Part shown: positions 1 through 12,372 of the stretch, piece after piece
Layout of the letters: every line of letters begins with the position of its first letter
Position numbering within the stretch: the stretch's first letter is position 1
Assembly: GCF_027887165.1 (NCBI RefSeq)
Contig: NC_077230.1
Coordinates: forward strand, 327,964,415-328,028,414
Direction of reading: 5' to 3'
DNA: 64,000 nt
Origin: Monodelphis domestica
Lineage: Eukaryota; Chordata; Mammalia; Didelphimorphia; Didelphidae
Made by a program: the position numbers and the translations under genes
The notes under the pieces: generated by a model
The model's input: the letters and a program-made list of their open reading frames with translations, nothing else
Database searches by the model: none
What the model was told of the DNA's origin: nothing

Positions 1-262
1 ACAAAAGACAAAAATGAAGTAGTGCCTACCATCCAGCAGACTACATTCTACAAAGGACAGGGGGATAAGGTGCACATAGAAATCAAATGCGAATACACAT
101 AAAGTAATTTCTGGAGAGAGGGCACAGGTCTAATATGAGGGACAATTTGTTAACAATAAAAATGTGTGTGTATGTGTAGAGGGAGGAAGTGTAGACGTCA
201 TAGTGGAAGGATAAAGAGGGATAATGATAAAGGAAGAATAGGGCAGACATGGATGGATATAT

Positions 263-496
263 TTTTGTTCAGTTATTTTTAAGTTGTACCTGACTCTTCA
301 TGATTCCATTTGGGGTATTCCTGGCAAAGATACTGGAGTGATTTTCCATTTCTTTCTCTAGTTTATTTTTACAGATGAGAAAACTGAGGCAAAGAGGGTT
401 AAATGACTTTCCCAGGATCACATAGCTAGTAAATGTCTGAGTTTGGATTTGAACTCAAGACTTCCTGACTATCTATCCACTGAGTCACCTAGCAAT
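263..496 (-). repeat. Type A tRNA-headed SINE
   Basis: Reads in reverse order from the 'ttgttcagt' end through 'ggcaaagatactggagtg' and 'ttacagatgag' to the head at 'ccactgagtcacctagca'. Nearly full length. Confidence 0.8.
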
Positions 497-589
497 ATGA
501 GGATTTGAGAGAGCAGAGAATGGCAGCTACAAAGAGAGCTTAGTTCTGGACAAACTGTCCCTTAGTTCAGTTCAGACTGGAACAAATGT

Positions 590-890
590 CTTCTTTATGA
601 CATACCTAGCAAACAGTCATGCAGTCTTTGCTTGAAGACTCCCAGTGAGGGGGAATCCCACCCCCCATTTCTCAAGGTAGTCTAGTCTATTTTTTAATAG
701 CTCTAATTGTTAAGAAGTTTTCCCTGATATCAAATCTCAGTTTGGTAACTTCTTTCCATTGCTTAGTTGTACAATCTGTGGGGCAAAGAGAACAAGATCC
801 CCTTTCAGATGACAATCCCTTAAGTACCTGAAGACAGATATCCTGTCTCCTCGAGCCTTCTCTCCAAGTTCCTCTCCCCTTGTGGTGGAC
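590..890 (-). repeat. L3/CR1 LINE fragment
   Basis: Contains the characteristic antisense phrases 'gctctaattgttaagaag', 'ccattgcttagttgt' and 'acctgaagacagatatc' in the order known for mammalian L3/CR1 copies. Confidence 0.7.
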
Positions 891-924
891 TTATTGGTCT
901 AGATGAGTGCTGGGCAAATGAATG

Positions 925-1030
925 GATCTGCAAGCAACATTGGTGGGAATACCCACAGAAATGGATCACAGATCTACTGGGTTATCCAAAGGGATCTATG
1001 ATACACAGAAAATGTTAAGAACCTCTGGAT
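925..1030. repeat. Possible hAT-type DNA transposon fragment
   Basis: The phrases 'gggatctatgatacaca' and 'gttaagaacctctgg' resemble the end of Charlie/MER-like hAT copies. Short and diverged. Confidence 0.3.
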
Positions 1031-1384
1031 AGAGGATAGAATCTTAGAGACAAGAAGACAGGTTTAAATCATCCCACCTATACTTAAGTAGCTGTGCAAT
1101 CTTGGGCAAGCCACTTCATAGAGATAAATATAGCACTCATTTCATAGGACTGTTATATCAAATAAGATTAGGTATACTAAGAACTTTGTAAAGTTAGAAA
1201 TATATATGTAATATATTTTATTTATACATAAATTTAGTTATTGTAGTTATCATTATTGATACATTTAAATGATTAAAGATTAAAATATGATTTATGTACA
1301 ATCATTTCATAAATACATTTACTAAGAAAAATTGTATTAGACTTTTCACAGAGCTACCAGATGTTACGATACCTTTTTTCTCCA

Positions 1385-1510
1385 AAGTTTTACAAAACCA
1401 AATAAAACAAGTATTTCCAAATACAAAGAAAAAGATTGTACACAAATAAAATCACAAATCTCTTATATGTTTAGCTTACTTTTCTTCATATCTATATAAT
1501 AAATCTCATC
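1385..1510 (-). repeat. L1-like 3' region fragment
   Basis: Shares a block with 10545-10690 ('acaaaaccaaataaaacaag', 'ttttcttcatatctat'), so it is a dispersed repeat. The wording resembles the antisense 3' region of marsupial L1. Confidence 0.45.
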
Positions 1511-1760
1511 CACTAGGACAGTCATTTTATATTCTTTAAGTTTCACCTCTTCCCTTTTGGAAATTCTTCAATAGCTCATTTACTTTATGAAGTTGGATTA
1601 TTTAAAACCTGTTTTCATTATTGCTAAAGTGTGTAGGTTATATTTTGTAGATAATTATTTCCTTTAATCTCTTTATTTTGTTATCACATAATTGCATATA
1701 TTAGATTCTGATAATTTTAAAATTTCTTTCTCTGTGGTAAATTCACCTTGCTTTTTGAAA

Positions 1761-1846
1761 TCCTTCCTTCCTTCCTTCCTTCCTTCCTTCCTTCCTTCCT
1801 TCCTTCCTTCCTTCCTTCCTTCCTTCCTTCCTTCCTTCCTTCCTTC
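1761..1846. repeat. (TTCC)21 microsatellite
   Basis: About 86 bp of TTCC, followed by impure CT-rich sequence and a 10-C run to about 1885. It generates spurious open frames on both strands. Confidence 0.97.
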
Positions 1847-1924
1847 TTTTCTACCTTCCTTCTTTCTCCCCCCCCCCTTTTCTTTATTCTGCAGAGGAAT
1901 GAGAAAAGACTATTCATAGAAGGT

Positions 1925-2925
1925 AGGATTTGATTTGAGTCTTGAAGGAATTCAAGGAAGCCAGGAGGTGGCAGTGACTGGAGAGAGCATTATTCCAGGC
2001 ATGGGACACAGCCAGAGAAAAAGAAGTGAAGTGATGTTTAAGGAACAGCAAATAGGCCAGTATTCAGGGACACAATGGAGGGAATAAAGTGTAAGAGGAC
2101 CAGGAAGGAAGGAAGAAGTTAGATTTTAAAGGTTTTAAAAGCCAAACAGAGGATATGATATTTGATTCTGGAGTTAATAAGGAACTACTGAGGTTTACTG
2201 AGAAGGGAGATGTCATGGACAGATGGGCATTTTAGGGAGATCACTTTGTCAGCTGAGTGGAAGATAGACTGGAGTCTGGGGAGGAAGAAATGTCAGCTGT
2301 GTGAATAGAAAGGGACATATGAAAGAGATGTTGTGAAGAGAAATAACAAGATGGCAGCAATTTGGATAATGTAGGGTTAGTGTAATTTAGGAGCAGAGAA
2401 TGACACTGAGGTTGTAAGCCTGGATGATTTGAAGTTCTTTTGAGAGAAACAGAGTAACTGGGAAGAGAGATCTTGAGAAAAAAAAAACAGTGATGAATTT
2501 AGTTTTGGAAACAACGTGAGATATCTATGGGATATCCAGTTTAAGATTTCTTATAAGTATCTAGTGATATGACACTAGAAGTCAGGAGAATAGTGATACC
2601 ACTAGAGATGCCAATTGGATTCATGGGAGTTGATGAGATCACCAAGAGAGATAGTACAGAGGGAGAAAAGAAGAGGGACAAGGACAGGATCTTGGGTGAA
2701 AACAACAGTTTGCAGGCAGATTCCTGAGAAGAAGCACTCCAACAAAGGAGAAGAACCAAGAAAGAGTAGAAGCATGAAAACCTAGAGAAGAGTGTATCTA
2801 GAAACAGAGTCATCCGCAATGTTAGAAACTGCAAAGAAGTCAAGAAGGATGAGAATTGAGAAAAGGCTTGGAGATTTGGCTATGAAGACAGTAACATTGG
2901 AGAGAGTAATAGTGTTGACCGGTTA
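1925..2925 (-). repeat. L2 LINE, 3' half
   Basis: Antisense L2 wording in order: 'gagagcattattccaggca', 'gagatcactttgtcagctg', 'agatatctatgggatatcc' and 'gagatcaccaagagagatag'. The same order is seen in the copy at 28430-30930. Confidence 0.75.
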
Positions 2926-2929
2926 TAGT

Positions 2930-3876
2930 TTATTTCTTAAGTAAAAGTTACTATGTGCCTTTGAGTCTTTTTAAAGCATTTCTTTTGGGGAGGAAATAAA
3001 AAAGCTTTCCTATACATGATAGTTACTACTTTGTACATTGAATAATTTTTTTCTATAAATTAACCATACTAATTCCTTTTGGAAGGACTTTAGACCTGAG
3101 ACGAATCTAAGTTTTGTTTAAGTTTTTTTTTTTTTAATGTAAGCCTTGGGATGAAACATAATGAGCCAGAGAGTGTGAGAAAAAGCCTGATTCCACTCCC
3201 TTCTTTCTTTGTGGCCTGGCTTCTCCAAGACTAAACCTGATCTGTGCAAGATCAGAGTGGGAGTCACACTTGGCAGACAAGAACCCTCTGTGCCACAGGG
3301 AAACAATATTTTGGAGTTTTTGCAAGTCAAATATTCTACTTAATTCTGAGGGGGTGGTGGTTGTCTTTTGTGGGAACGTCTCAAATGTTTTTCTTCTATT
3401 GAAGGTCTATATTTTTCACTGATGGCTAGGCTCAGCTTTAAAAGAAGCCATTATGGATTATAACTTGAACTCCTTTGCTTTTTGGAGTATCTACTTTCTA
3501 TCTTTTATTTCTCATGGTAGCAGAGTAATCACAAAGCTTTCAAATTGGCATTCATTTATAGTTAATGGCCTTTATTCTGGCTATTTGCTGTTTCAGATGG
3601 AAATTCTCCAATTTGGCCATTATGTGTCTTGGAGTGATGGTTTTTTTTTTCTCTAATGGTAGTCTGTGAACTTGATCAATCAATACTATATTCAAATATT
3701 GCATGCAGTTTTTTTTTTGTATTTTTTCTATAGTGTAGTATTAGCGGTTTTGAATTGACCACACATAAGAATGTACTTGATATGAGTCCACAGTCAAGAA
3801 AATAATGTAAATATAAGCTGTATGAATAGACTTTCAGGCTCCAGAAGGAGAGAGGAGGTAAGCTTGCTCTTCTCAT
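2930..3876. other. Intergenic sequence, nothing recognised
   Basis: No repeat or gene recognised. The short open frames here show no domain. Confidence 0.4.
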
Positions 3877-3887
3877 ATCTGGAAGAT

Positions 3888-4138
3888 TGTTGTTGTTGTT
3901 CAGTCATATCTAACTCTTCTTGTCCCCATGGCAGACATGCTTGAGTGGTTTGTCATTTCTTTCTCTAGTTCCTTTTACAGATGAGGAAATGGAGACAAAC
4001 AGGGTTAAATGGTTTACCCAGGGTCACACAGCTAGAAAGTGTCTGAAGCCAGATTTGAACTCAGGAAGATGAGACTTCTGCTCCTATGTTTGTTACTTCC
4101 AGACTCCAAGCTATCCACTGTTTTTCCTAGCTGTCTCA
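3888..4138 (-). repeat. Type A SINE with target-site duplication
   Basis: Full-length reverse-oriented type A SINE. The 11-bp direct repeat ATCTGGAAGAT flanks it at 3877-3887 and 4139-4149, which fixes the ends. It adjoins an L3/CR1 copy. Confidence 0.88.
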
Positions 4139-4149
4139 ATCTGGAAGAT

Positions 4150-4345
4150 CGTACTAACTTAAATGTACTATATCTTAAAAGGGACACTGATAAATTAGAG
4201 CTCATTTAAAGGGGGGCAATGAAAAAATGAGGGGAAAAATGAAGGGGACTAGATACCATATCCCATGAGAGTCATTTGAAAGAACTAGGATTGTTTACTC
4301 TGGAGAAGCCTGGGGAATGGAAGTGATGAGAGAAATGATCTTTGG
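4150..4345 (+). repeat. L3/CR1 LINE, first part
   Basis: Sense L3/CR1 wording: 'gacactgataaattagag', 'agggggactag'-like text and 'tttactctggagaagcctg'. The same element resumes at 4790. Confidence 0.7.
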
Positions 4346-4510
4346 CAAGGTAGAAAAAGCACTTGATATGGAGTGAAGAAGACCTATGCTCAAATCCTAC
4401 TTTTTGACACTTTCTATCTGTGGGATCAAGAACAAATCATTTAATACCTCTGAATATCAGTTTCCTCATTCATAAAGTGAAGATGTATGGAGTAAATACT
4501 TCACAGAATT
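4346..4510 (+). repeat. MIR SINE
   Basis: Core phrases 'gtgggatcaagaacaaatca' and 'cagtttcctcattcataaa'. It separates the two L3/CR1 parts. Confidence 0.65.
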
Positions 4511-4519
4511 GCTACAAGC

Positions 4520-4785
4520 TGCCCCCCCCCCCAATATTATCTGTCAACAAGGGCTAGACATCTTGCTAAGCAATGGGAAATAAAGGAAAAAAGACAATCT
4601 CTAATCTCTAGAAACTCCCAGTTTTATAGTGAAAACATGCAAAGAACCAAGTACAAGTAAGATACAGATAGGAACTAATCTAGATATTATATAAAATCAA
4701 TATAATCAACAGAGCAAAGGAACATGTGTATAAAGCACTTTGTGAACTTGAAAGCACAACACAAACATTTCAAAGCTATTTTTCC
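4520..4785 (-). repeat. L2-like 3' fragment
   Basis: Weak L2 antisense similarity ('ctagaaactcccagttttat'), preceded by an 11-C run. Diverged. Confidence 0.3.
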
Positions 4786-4789
4786 AAAG

Positions 4790-5060
4790 CTGAAAGTTCT
4801 GTTTCACAGAAGGTTGATTAGTGTTGGCCCCAGAGGGCAGAGCTCAGACCAGTGGGTGGAAGTTATAAGGAGGTAGATTCCATCTCCATGTAAGGAAAAC
4901 CTTGTTAGCCGTGAGAGCTGTTCCCAAGTGGAATGAGCTGTCCTGGGGAGGAGGGTGGTGGCACTGGGATTCCAGTTACTGGAGGTCATCAAATCAAGAC
5001 TGGATGACCACTCACCAGTGTTTGGATCAAGATTGACATGTGGATTGGATTCGATTGCTT
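4790..5060 (+). repeat. L3/CR1 LINE, second part
   Basis: Continues the copy at 4150-4345: 'ggccccagagggcagagc', 'ccatgtaaggaaaaccttg', 'caagtggaatgagctg' and 'agactggatgaccactc'. Confidence 0.75.
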
Positions 5061-5289
5061 ATGAGGCAGGATAGTCTGTTCTTAGGACTAGTGGAAGGTA
5101 GCAGGGAGAGGTATAAGAAGAAGGATAACCAAAGCATCAAAGAACAAGATTTCTTGGGGTTTACTCTTCAGAAACCTTCCCAGAGCTGCATAGTTAAATC
5201 AACCATGTAAATTAGCCACCAGAGGGAGCGATTGGAATGCAAGAGAAACTGAATGCTGCTGATGAGGGGGGGAAATCATTTCAGTGTTT

Positions 5290-5475
5290 TCATATTTCAA
5301 ACTGGAAAGGATCTTGGAGCTCATGGGGTTCAGCCCCCTCATTTTGCAAAGGAGGAAACTATTGCCTGGAGAACTAAAGTGACTTATTCAAGGTCAACTA
5401 AGAAATAACATCATTAAGACCTGAATCTGAGCCCTGGACTCTGAACCCAAAACTTTCCCATCTATACCATGATTA
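5290..5475 (-). repeat. MIR SINE
   Basis: Antisense MIR order: 'attttgcaaaggaggaaac', 'agtgacttattcaaggtca', then 'gagccctggactctgaac'. Confidence 0.6.
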
Positions 5476-5859
5476 AAGAGAGAGATTTTGATTAAAGGCA
5501 AAATTCCCAGGGCAGCGTGACCTCGAGATGCATGAGAAGTATAGAAAAGTCAAGCTGAAAAAGGTTCCAAGAGGTTTTTCACATTCAGATTCCCAAACTA
5601 CTTTCTCTTTGTCATTTATTTTTTAAGCCCAAAGATGAGCATGTATTTCCAAAGTGTCAGAAGGAAGATATTTCAGTGATTGGAAATGCCATGACATGCA
5701 TAGAGACTTCTAAAAAACATAATCTGACTATCACAGAGTTTTTAGGACTGAAAGCAAATAGGAAGTTGCAATTCTAGGTCCCATCTCCCAGCTGGGGAGA
5801 TGGGGAAACTCAGGAATATTAACCATCGCAGGTAAATTGTAAATAATAACACTTTAGGG

Positions 5860-5990
5860 AATCATAGAATAGCAAAATCAGAAGGGAATGTAGGGCTTAT
5901 CCAACCCAATCATTCTCATATTATAGATGATAAAATTGAGAAATTAGCTATGAGGAAATTAAAGTAAAATAGGCTATGTGATAAGAGTGT
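5860..5990 (-). repeat. MIR SINE fragment
   Basis: 'gaatcatagaatagcaaaat' followed by 'tatagatgataaaattgag', the antisense MIR pattern. Confidence 0.5.
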
Positions 5991-5999
5991 TTTAGAGAA

Positions 6000-6280
6000 A
6001 ATCTGGTGGTGTTTCATGGATGGAATGTAGACAAAGTTCTGGACTTTGGGTCAGGAGATCTATTCCAACCCTTGACGCTTACTTACTAGCTGTGTGATCT
6101 TGGGCAAGATACTTAACTTCTGTCTGCCTCAGACTTTTCATCTGTAAAATGGGATTAATAATAGCATCTGTCTCCCAAGGCTGTTATGAGGACAAAATGA
6201 GATAATATTTGTGTAATGTTTAGCATAGTGCCTGGCACATGGTAAGCATTCAATAAATTGTTGGGACTTCATTATTATCA
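6000..6280 (+). repeat. MIR-family SINE
   Basis: 'tgtgtgatcttgggcaagat', 'ctgtaaaatgggattaata' and the L2/MIR-type tail 'tagtgcctggcacatggta' in sense order. Confidence 0.75.
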
Positions 6281-6284
6281 TCAT

Positions 6285-6520
6285 TACTTGTGTGACTTCA
6301 GGCAAATCACTTGGCCTCCTCAGGCCTCTATGTCTACATCTATAACAAAAAGGGGTCAGACCAGATAATGTCTGAAGTCTTTCAATTCTAGAACTATAAT
6401 CATATCACCTGATGCAAGTCATTTACCTTCATTTAGCCTTATTTTACTCCTCTGTAATATGAGAAGGTCAGCCTAGATAACCTTTAGGGCCACTCCCAGG
6501 TCTAAATCAATGATTCTCTC
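6285..6520 (+). repeat. Two consecutive MIR fragments
   Basis: 'tgtgacttcaggcaaatca' with 'aaaggggtcagaccagata', then 'gatgcaagtcatttacctt' with 'gaaggtcagcctagataac'. Two sense MIR 3' parts lie head to tail. Confidence 0.55.
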
Positions 6521-7034
6521 TAAATGTGAGCTATTATTAAAATGCAAAGTGCTATGTAAATATGCACTTATGGCCTTACCATTCATGAAAATCCATTCAT
6601 TTGGACCTGTCATTGCTTAGCAACATGACTGAAGACCTACTAAATACCAGATTGGAGGACGTGTTTTGTTTCCATTTCTGTCCACCCCACTGAAACACTG
6701 GCTCTTCCTCCAGAGTTTCTAGTCTTATATTTGGTCTCTTGTGGTCCCCTGCGATTCAGTTTCTAAGCTGGTCAGTCCAGTTGCCATCTGTCAGCTTTGC
6801 TACATGACCTACCCCATAGTTCTCTGCATAATAGCCTATCTTCCCTCTTTGTACACCATTCTTTCCATTGATCATTGGGAGTCCACAAGCTCCATATACT
6901 CAGATATCTACTGTAAATACTACTGACACCAGCACAGCAGCTACCTCCTTCAATTTAATGTAGCCTTGCAGAAAAATATAGCAAATTATCAGCCCATCTT
7001 CCTTCCAATCTATAGAATTTAGAACATTTTCTAA

Positions 7035-7230
7035 ATTGTAAAGGCAGAGTAGATGGAGTGCTGGGCTTAGAGTTAGAAACATGCAAGTTCAAATCTAGCC
7101 TCAGAGGTTTACTAGCTGTGTGACTCCAGGTAAGCCCCTTAACTTCTCTCTGCCTCAGTTTCCTTAAATGTAAAATAGAGGATCAAATGAGATAATATAG
7201 TAGGTACTTAATAAATACTTGTTCTATCAT
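7035..7230 (+). repeat. SINE (type A head, MIR-like body)
   Basis: 'gcagagtagatggagtgctg', the B-box-like 'agttcaaatctagcctcag' and 'ctagctgtgtgactccagg' in sense order. Confidence 0.65.
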
Positions 7231-7489
7231 AAACATGATCTTTAGCTATGATGTGATATAGGTACTTTATGGGAATAGAATGTAGCCTGGGATTATAGAA
7301 TCTTTCTTGATTATTTGTTCCTCTTCCTTCTCTACCCCATTCTTCTACATACTTTCTCTTATATTTTGAATATTATGACAGCTTTTGAACCTGGGTCAAA
7401 AGGCACATCAATGAGTATAGTGACTGAGTAGAATCCATGGTGCTCCTTGAAGTGACCCAGTTTGTGAGGTGGGGAGGTCAAGGGTGGGG

Positions 7490-7640
7490 GTCAATCAGTC
7501 AGTCAATGAACATTTATCAAACACCCAAGAAAACAAGCACGAACAAAAGAGAGATAGTTCTTGCCTTCAAAGAGCTTATGATCTAGTGAGGGAACAATTT
7601 GCAAAAGCAAGCTGACAAGCTTAGGGGTATTTTGGAGAAG
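7490..7640 (-). repeat. L2 3' end
   Basis: 'agtcaatgaacatttatcaa' and 'gccttcaaagagcttatgat' are antisense L2 3' wording. Confidence 0.55.
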
Positions 7641-8149
7641 TCCTAAGGAGGGCAGCTGGATGGGAAATGAAGAGGTGACCAGCCTGGGCTCCCTCAGGAA
7701 AAGGAGGCTAGGGAAGAAGTCTCTACTCCTCCTTCCCCCACTATTCAGAGGGGTCCAGGAACAGAGGGCACTGAAAAGGTGTGAGTACCAAGAGTGAAGT
7801 GAGATCGGTTCCTTTTTAGGGAGAGGTCAGAATTCCAATTGAAACAAGCCAAAATTATAACAAACAGACAAAACAAAACTGCACTGATGAGTCACAGAGC
7901 TGAAATGGCCAGAGGCAGGAGGCTGAGTCTGAAAAAGAAACAAGGTCAACACCAGGGATCCCAATGTCTGAGAGGGAGGTAGGGAGAAGTGAGTTGTTGG
8001 GAGGAATTCTCCACTCCACCCTCTATTCCAACGAGTCCCAGGGGCAGAAAGTACTGAGGAGACCTGGATCCCTAGGTGAGGTCTGGAGATCAGCCTAGAC
8101 CACTGCTGTGATAAGACAAGGAGACTTTGAAACCTCACTAACAAGTTTC

Positions 8150-8290
8150 AAACCTGGCCTTTGTTATTTACTAGCCAGGAAGTAAGTTTGGGCAAATCAC
8201 TGAACATCTTTGGGACTCAGTTTTCTCATCTGTAAAATGTTGAGGGTTAGACAAAAATGACCCCTGAATTCCTTTATGATCCCATGGCTC
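8150..8290 (+). repeat. MIR SINE
   Basis: 'gggcaaatcactgaacatct' and 'ttctcatctgtaaaatgttg' in sense order. Confidence 0.6.
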
Positions 8291-8294
8291 ATAT

Positions 8295-8690
8295 TCATAA
8301 AAATAGCTAACACTTATATAGTTCTAAAGGCTTGCAAAGCACTTTACAAATATTCCCACATTTTATCCTCATAACAACTTTGAGAAGCAAGTGCTATTAT
8401 TACCCCCATTTTACAGATAAGGAAACAGAGTCAGAGAATGACATATTCAGTGCTTACTATGTGCCAGGTCTTGTGCTAAGCCCTTTACCATTATTATCTT
8501 ACTTGATTCTCATAATAACCCTGGGAGGTAGGTGCTATGATTATTGCCATTTTCAGATGAGAAAATGAGGCAAACAGAGGTAAATTAACTTTCCCAGAGA
8601 CACCCAGCTAATAAGTATCTGAGGCTGGATTTGAACTCAAGTCTTTCTGACCCTAGGTTCGGTACTCTATCCACTGTGTTTCTCAATTTG
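8295..8690 (-). repeat. Two MIR copies
   Basis: Two antisense copies in succession. Each has the 'cattttacagataaggaaac'-type core, and the second begins with 'gcttactatgtgccaggtct'. Confidence 0.7.
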
Positions 8691-8699
8691 TGGTAGACT

Positions 8700-10540
8700 A
8701 ATAATCTGCAATACTCTGTTCCTCTAGGGATACATGTTTGTTTTAATGCCTGCTCCTATCATGTGGGTCCCAACCTTTGGTTTCTTCTGAAGTGCCTTCC
8801 CCTGGAGACCCCTTGCCCCACTTCCCTCACTCTTCTCTTTGGATCTAGCACCACCAATAGGGCATTGGATACTTCAGTGGCTGTCAAAAAATGAGCTACC
8901 AGAAGCAAATGTGGATTGTTTTGTGGATGAATGATTCTGTTCCCAAGACAAACATTCCCTCTTGCATGTGGCACATCATGGCACTTCCTGATCTTGGGCC
9001 ATGGGACCCTTAAGGGGCTGTGTTTTGTCAATGATGCTTTTCATGTATTCTTCAGGCAGTCATTCAGAGAAGTCTTATAAGTGCCAGTGGACTTTATTTT
9101 TTTCTCAATTGTGGAGCTCTAAGTAGTTTTAAAATAGTTAACCAATTGGCTAGGGCCTTGACTCACTCTGATTCCACAAGCCATTTTGGGAACCCTTCAA
9201 AAGAGAAGTATTTCATATGCTGATGAAGGGGGCAAATCTATATTAAGCCATAGTAGAGTTTCAAAGTTGCAAACAGCCTCATCTAAGTAGCCTAGAGACC
9301 CAAAATAGAAAACATCTAGCAAAAAAGTAGCACATATTTAGAAGGCAGTAAAAAAAAAACAAACCTCTTCCCGAAACTCAAAACATTTATAGAATAGAAC
9401 ACAGATATTTTAAAAGTATAAAATGAAGATAAATATGTTAGAAATTATTAAAACCAAAATTAATACATCTATATCATATATAATTTTAAAGCATAGTTTG
9501 GTAGCAGCTTTAAGTGACCATTAAAATCAAATGATACTTCTACATAATAAAACTAGACAGCAAAATCACTAAATCATAGAGATGGAAAGCTCTCCTGCCC
9601 ACTTGGATTATCCAAGCCAATTTCCATCTGAAGAATGAAGTCCTTCTATTACTTTGATAATGAGTTATCATCCGGTCTCTACTTAGATACCATTAGTAAT
9701 AACAAATTCTTTAATCAATTAGTGAAACTTGATCTATTTTTTGGATAAGTTTGATTTTTAGGAATTAAAATTAATAATTTATTTAGGAAATAAAATGATA
9801 TACCAGGTCCCATTGCGTTGGGAAAGCTTACAAATGGAGGCATGGAAATAGAGTCTCCACCTGTCATTTGAGGACCAGACTAGCTAATTTCAGAAGCCCA
9901 TCAATAGCTCACATTACTCATGGGGTAATGAATTGTTTAGCTACTGCACCTCTTAAATATCATCTCTTTTTGGTACTTGAAGAAGATGTAGTTCATTTTG
10001 GTCTCAAGGTCTGATTTCATCAACTGGGTCTAGGTGCTCCTTTATTATCATCTTCCTTCCTTCCTCTGTTCCCCACACCTCTACTAGTCCTTTTCAGTTC
10101 AAAGATTATTCTTCTTGAAAGAGAAAACACAATTAGTGTTGAACAACTCATCCATTTCTGAGGATATTTAGAGTAGATAAGAGAGAGAAAGAACATGATG
10201 GTGATCTGAAAGTATATGAAGGACTCTTCCCTGAATGAGGGACTAGATTTATTCTGCTTGGCCCTTGGGGGCAAAATGAGAAGTAATTGTAAGAGTTGAA
10301 AAGAGACAAATTTAAATTTGATGACAAGAATAACTTCCTAATAAGCAAAGCTATCCAAAAAGTGGAAAGAATGTTTTGCCTTGAGCACTGAAGTGATTAC
10401 CACCATTGAAGGTCTAAATCAAAGATTGGATGATCATTATTGGGTAAGTTTTACAGTGAATTCTTCTTTAAGAATTTGTTGGTTCAACTGACCCCTAAGT
10501 TCCTTCCCAACTCCGAGATTCTATGACACTAAATTGTTTA
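8700..10540. other. Intergenic sequence with weak repeat traces
   Basis: No gene recognised. 10250-10520 has L3/CR1-like sense wording ('aataacttcctaataagcaa', 'cagtgaattcttctttaag'). The open frame at 8759-9031 has no recognisable domain. Confidence 0.4.
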
Positions 10541-10544
10541 AAAA

Positions 10545-10690
10545 TGTTTTATTTCAAATTTTACAAAACCAAATAAAACAAGCATTTTCATAAACAAAGA
10601 AAAAGAATATTGTACAGAAGTGAAACCAAAACTCTCTTACATTCAATTTATTTTTCTTCATATCTACATAATAAATCCTATCCACAAGTA
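10545..10690 (-). repeat. L1-like fragment, partner of 1385-1510
   Basis: Repeats the same phrases as the copy at 1385-1510, for example 'acaaaaccaaataaaacaag' and 'ttttcttcatatctacata'. Confidence 0.45.
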
Positions 10691-10904
10691 TTCCAGACCC
10701 TCTCCATGCTCCCCACATCTCAGAAGGTATCATCCAGGACAATGACATAATCATATAAATGAAGTATGATGCTAAATTGTAAAGCAGTTGCAAGTCGCTA
10801 TGGCATCCTAGGATTTAGAGCTAGATAGTAACTTTGAAGTCAAGTCCAATCCTCTTATGAGGAATAGGAGCCACCGACTTGCTAAGTATCTGAGGTGAGA
10901 TTTC

Positions 10905-11110
10905 AGTGCAAGCCAGTCAGTCAATTAGCATTTATTAAGTGCATAATATGTGTCTGACTCTATGTAAGCACTAGGAACACACTTAGAAACAGAAAGACAG
11001 TCCCTGTCCTCAAGGAACTTTGATTCTAAAGGGGGGAAATAACACATAAAAAGATCTGAAAAGGTAGGAGTAGGGGGTGAGAGAAGATAGCTGGATTTGG
11101 AGCATGGTAA
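10905..11110 (-). repeat. L2 3' end
   Basis: 'caattagcatttattaagtg', 'gtaagcactaggaacacac' and 'ccctgtcctcaaggaacttt' are antisense L2. Confidence 0.7.
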
Positions 11111-11394
11111 AGAAAGTCCTGTGGAGAGGAGGCAGAAGTATAGCCTGAAAGGAGATGAAGATATCTTTCACCTGGGCCTTCTCCCTAAATTGAAGGTTCT
11201 GGGAAGAACCAGGGAATGGGAAATGGGAAACCCTATTCCTAGGGAAGGAGAGTACTTCAAATGTGAGAAATAGTTCAGGAGTGGAGTGAGATTCGAGGAT
11301 GAAGCAATTCCTGTGGCATGCTACAGAGTCCTGTGGAGATAATTCATCAAGTGGGGCATGCTGGAGGGGAATGGAGACCAGTAATTCTCTATCC

Positions 11395-11760
11395 ACTCTT
11401 CCATGCCTCCATCCATTCTTTCCTAATGAGGAAGTATTCATACTTCTTATCAGAGATCCCAAGACTCAGCACAAAAAACTACTTCCTTCAAAGGACTTTC
11501 CTAATTTTTCCAGTTAACTCTCCCTATCAGTGATTTCCTTCCTTCCTTCCCTCCCTTCCTCTATGTGTATGTCTCTCTCTTTCTGTCTCTCTGCCTGTCT
11601 CTGTCTCTCCATCTGTTTCTGTCTCTCTCTCCACTCCTTCCCCCCTTCATTATCTTGCATTTAATTATCCCTGAACATGTAGCTTCCTAGGAAAATGAAT
11701 GCTTCTTGTAGGAAAAGACTGTCTCACTTTTGTATTTTGCAATTAACTAACCATTATCTC
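11395..11760 (+). repeat. L2 3' end with CT-rich insert
   Basis: 'aggactttcctaatttttcc' and 'cttgtaggaaaagactgtct' resemble the L2 3' UTR. An impure CT stretch lies at 11535-11645. Confidence 0.45.
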
Positions 11761-12318
11761 CTTTCCCTAGAAACTGTGCCTCTAAATGAAGTCCAAAAAT
11801 CACATTAGATTTTTCCTCTCCTTTTCTTTTCTTTTTTTTTGGCTGCCACATCACATTATTGACTTGTCTCAAGCTACTTTCCCACACACCTTTTTCTTCA
11901 GTCATAACTCTCATCTACCATATTTATCTGGGACTGGTAGGCAACTCTGGAATGTGAAATCAATCATTTTGAAAGGTAAATGTTTGGAGGATTGCTCATC
12001 CTGGGAGGCCATGAGGCATGGCCCAAGTTTCTTGGCTCACTGAAAATGACATCTTCAATCAGTGAACTGGAGCTAGATCTGGTAATAATGCAGCCTAATA
12101 AGGGAAATGTTATAATAATTGGGGAATTATGAAAAGATAGAGATGACTTCTTCATGAAACTGAAAAAGACAAATATGAACATATAAAAAATCAAGGAAAC
12201 AACTATATTGCAGAGAGGATTCTCTATTCATATGGAAAGAGTAGCTATTGAGTAGGGAAGAGGCAAAGCTACAAAGTGGATCTAAGTGAGTGCAAGAGGA
12301 AAACTTGTAAAATAAAGC

Positions 12319-12372
12319 CTTTCATTCATTCATTCATCCATCCATCCATCCATCCATTCATTTATCTATCTA
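12319..12372. repeat. (CATT)/(CATC) microsatellite
   Basis: About 54 bp of CATT then CATC then TATC units. Confidence 0.9.

Noticed and set aside
5217-5233. Second CTCF-like sequence (ccaccagagggagc)
   Set aside because: Differs from the consensus at the strongly conserved C after the GG; too weak to list as a site.
8759-9031. 90-codon minus-strand frame
   Set aside because: No family resemblance, and expected by chance at this length.
12319-12372. Regularly spaced short repeats that could suggest a CRISPR-like array
   Set aside because: Simple tetranucleotide microsatellite without spacers, in mammalian DNA.
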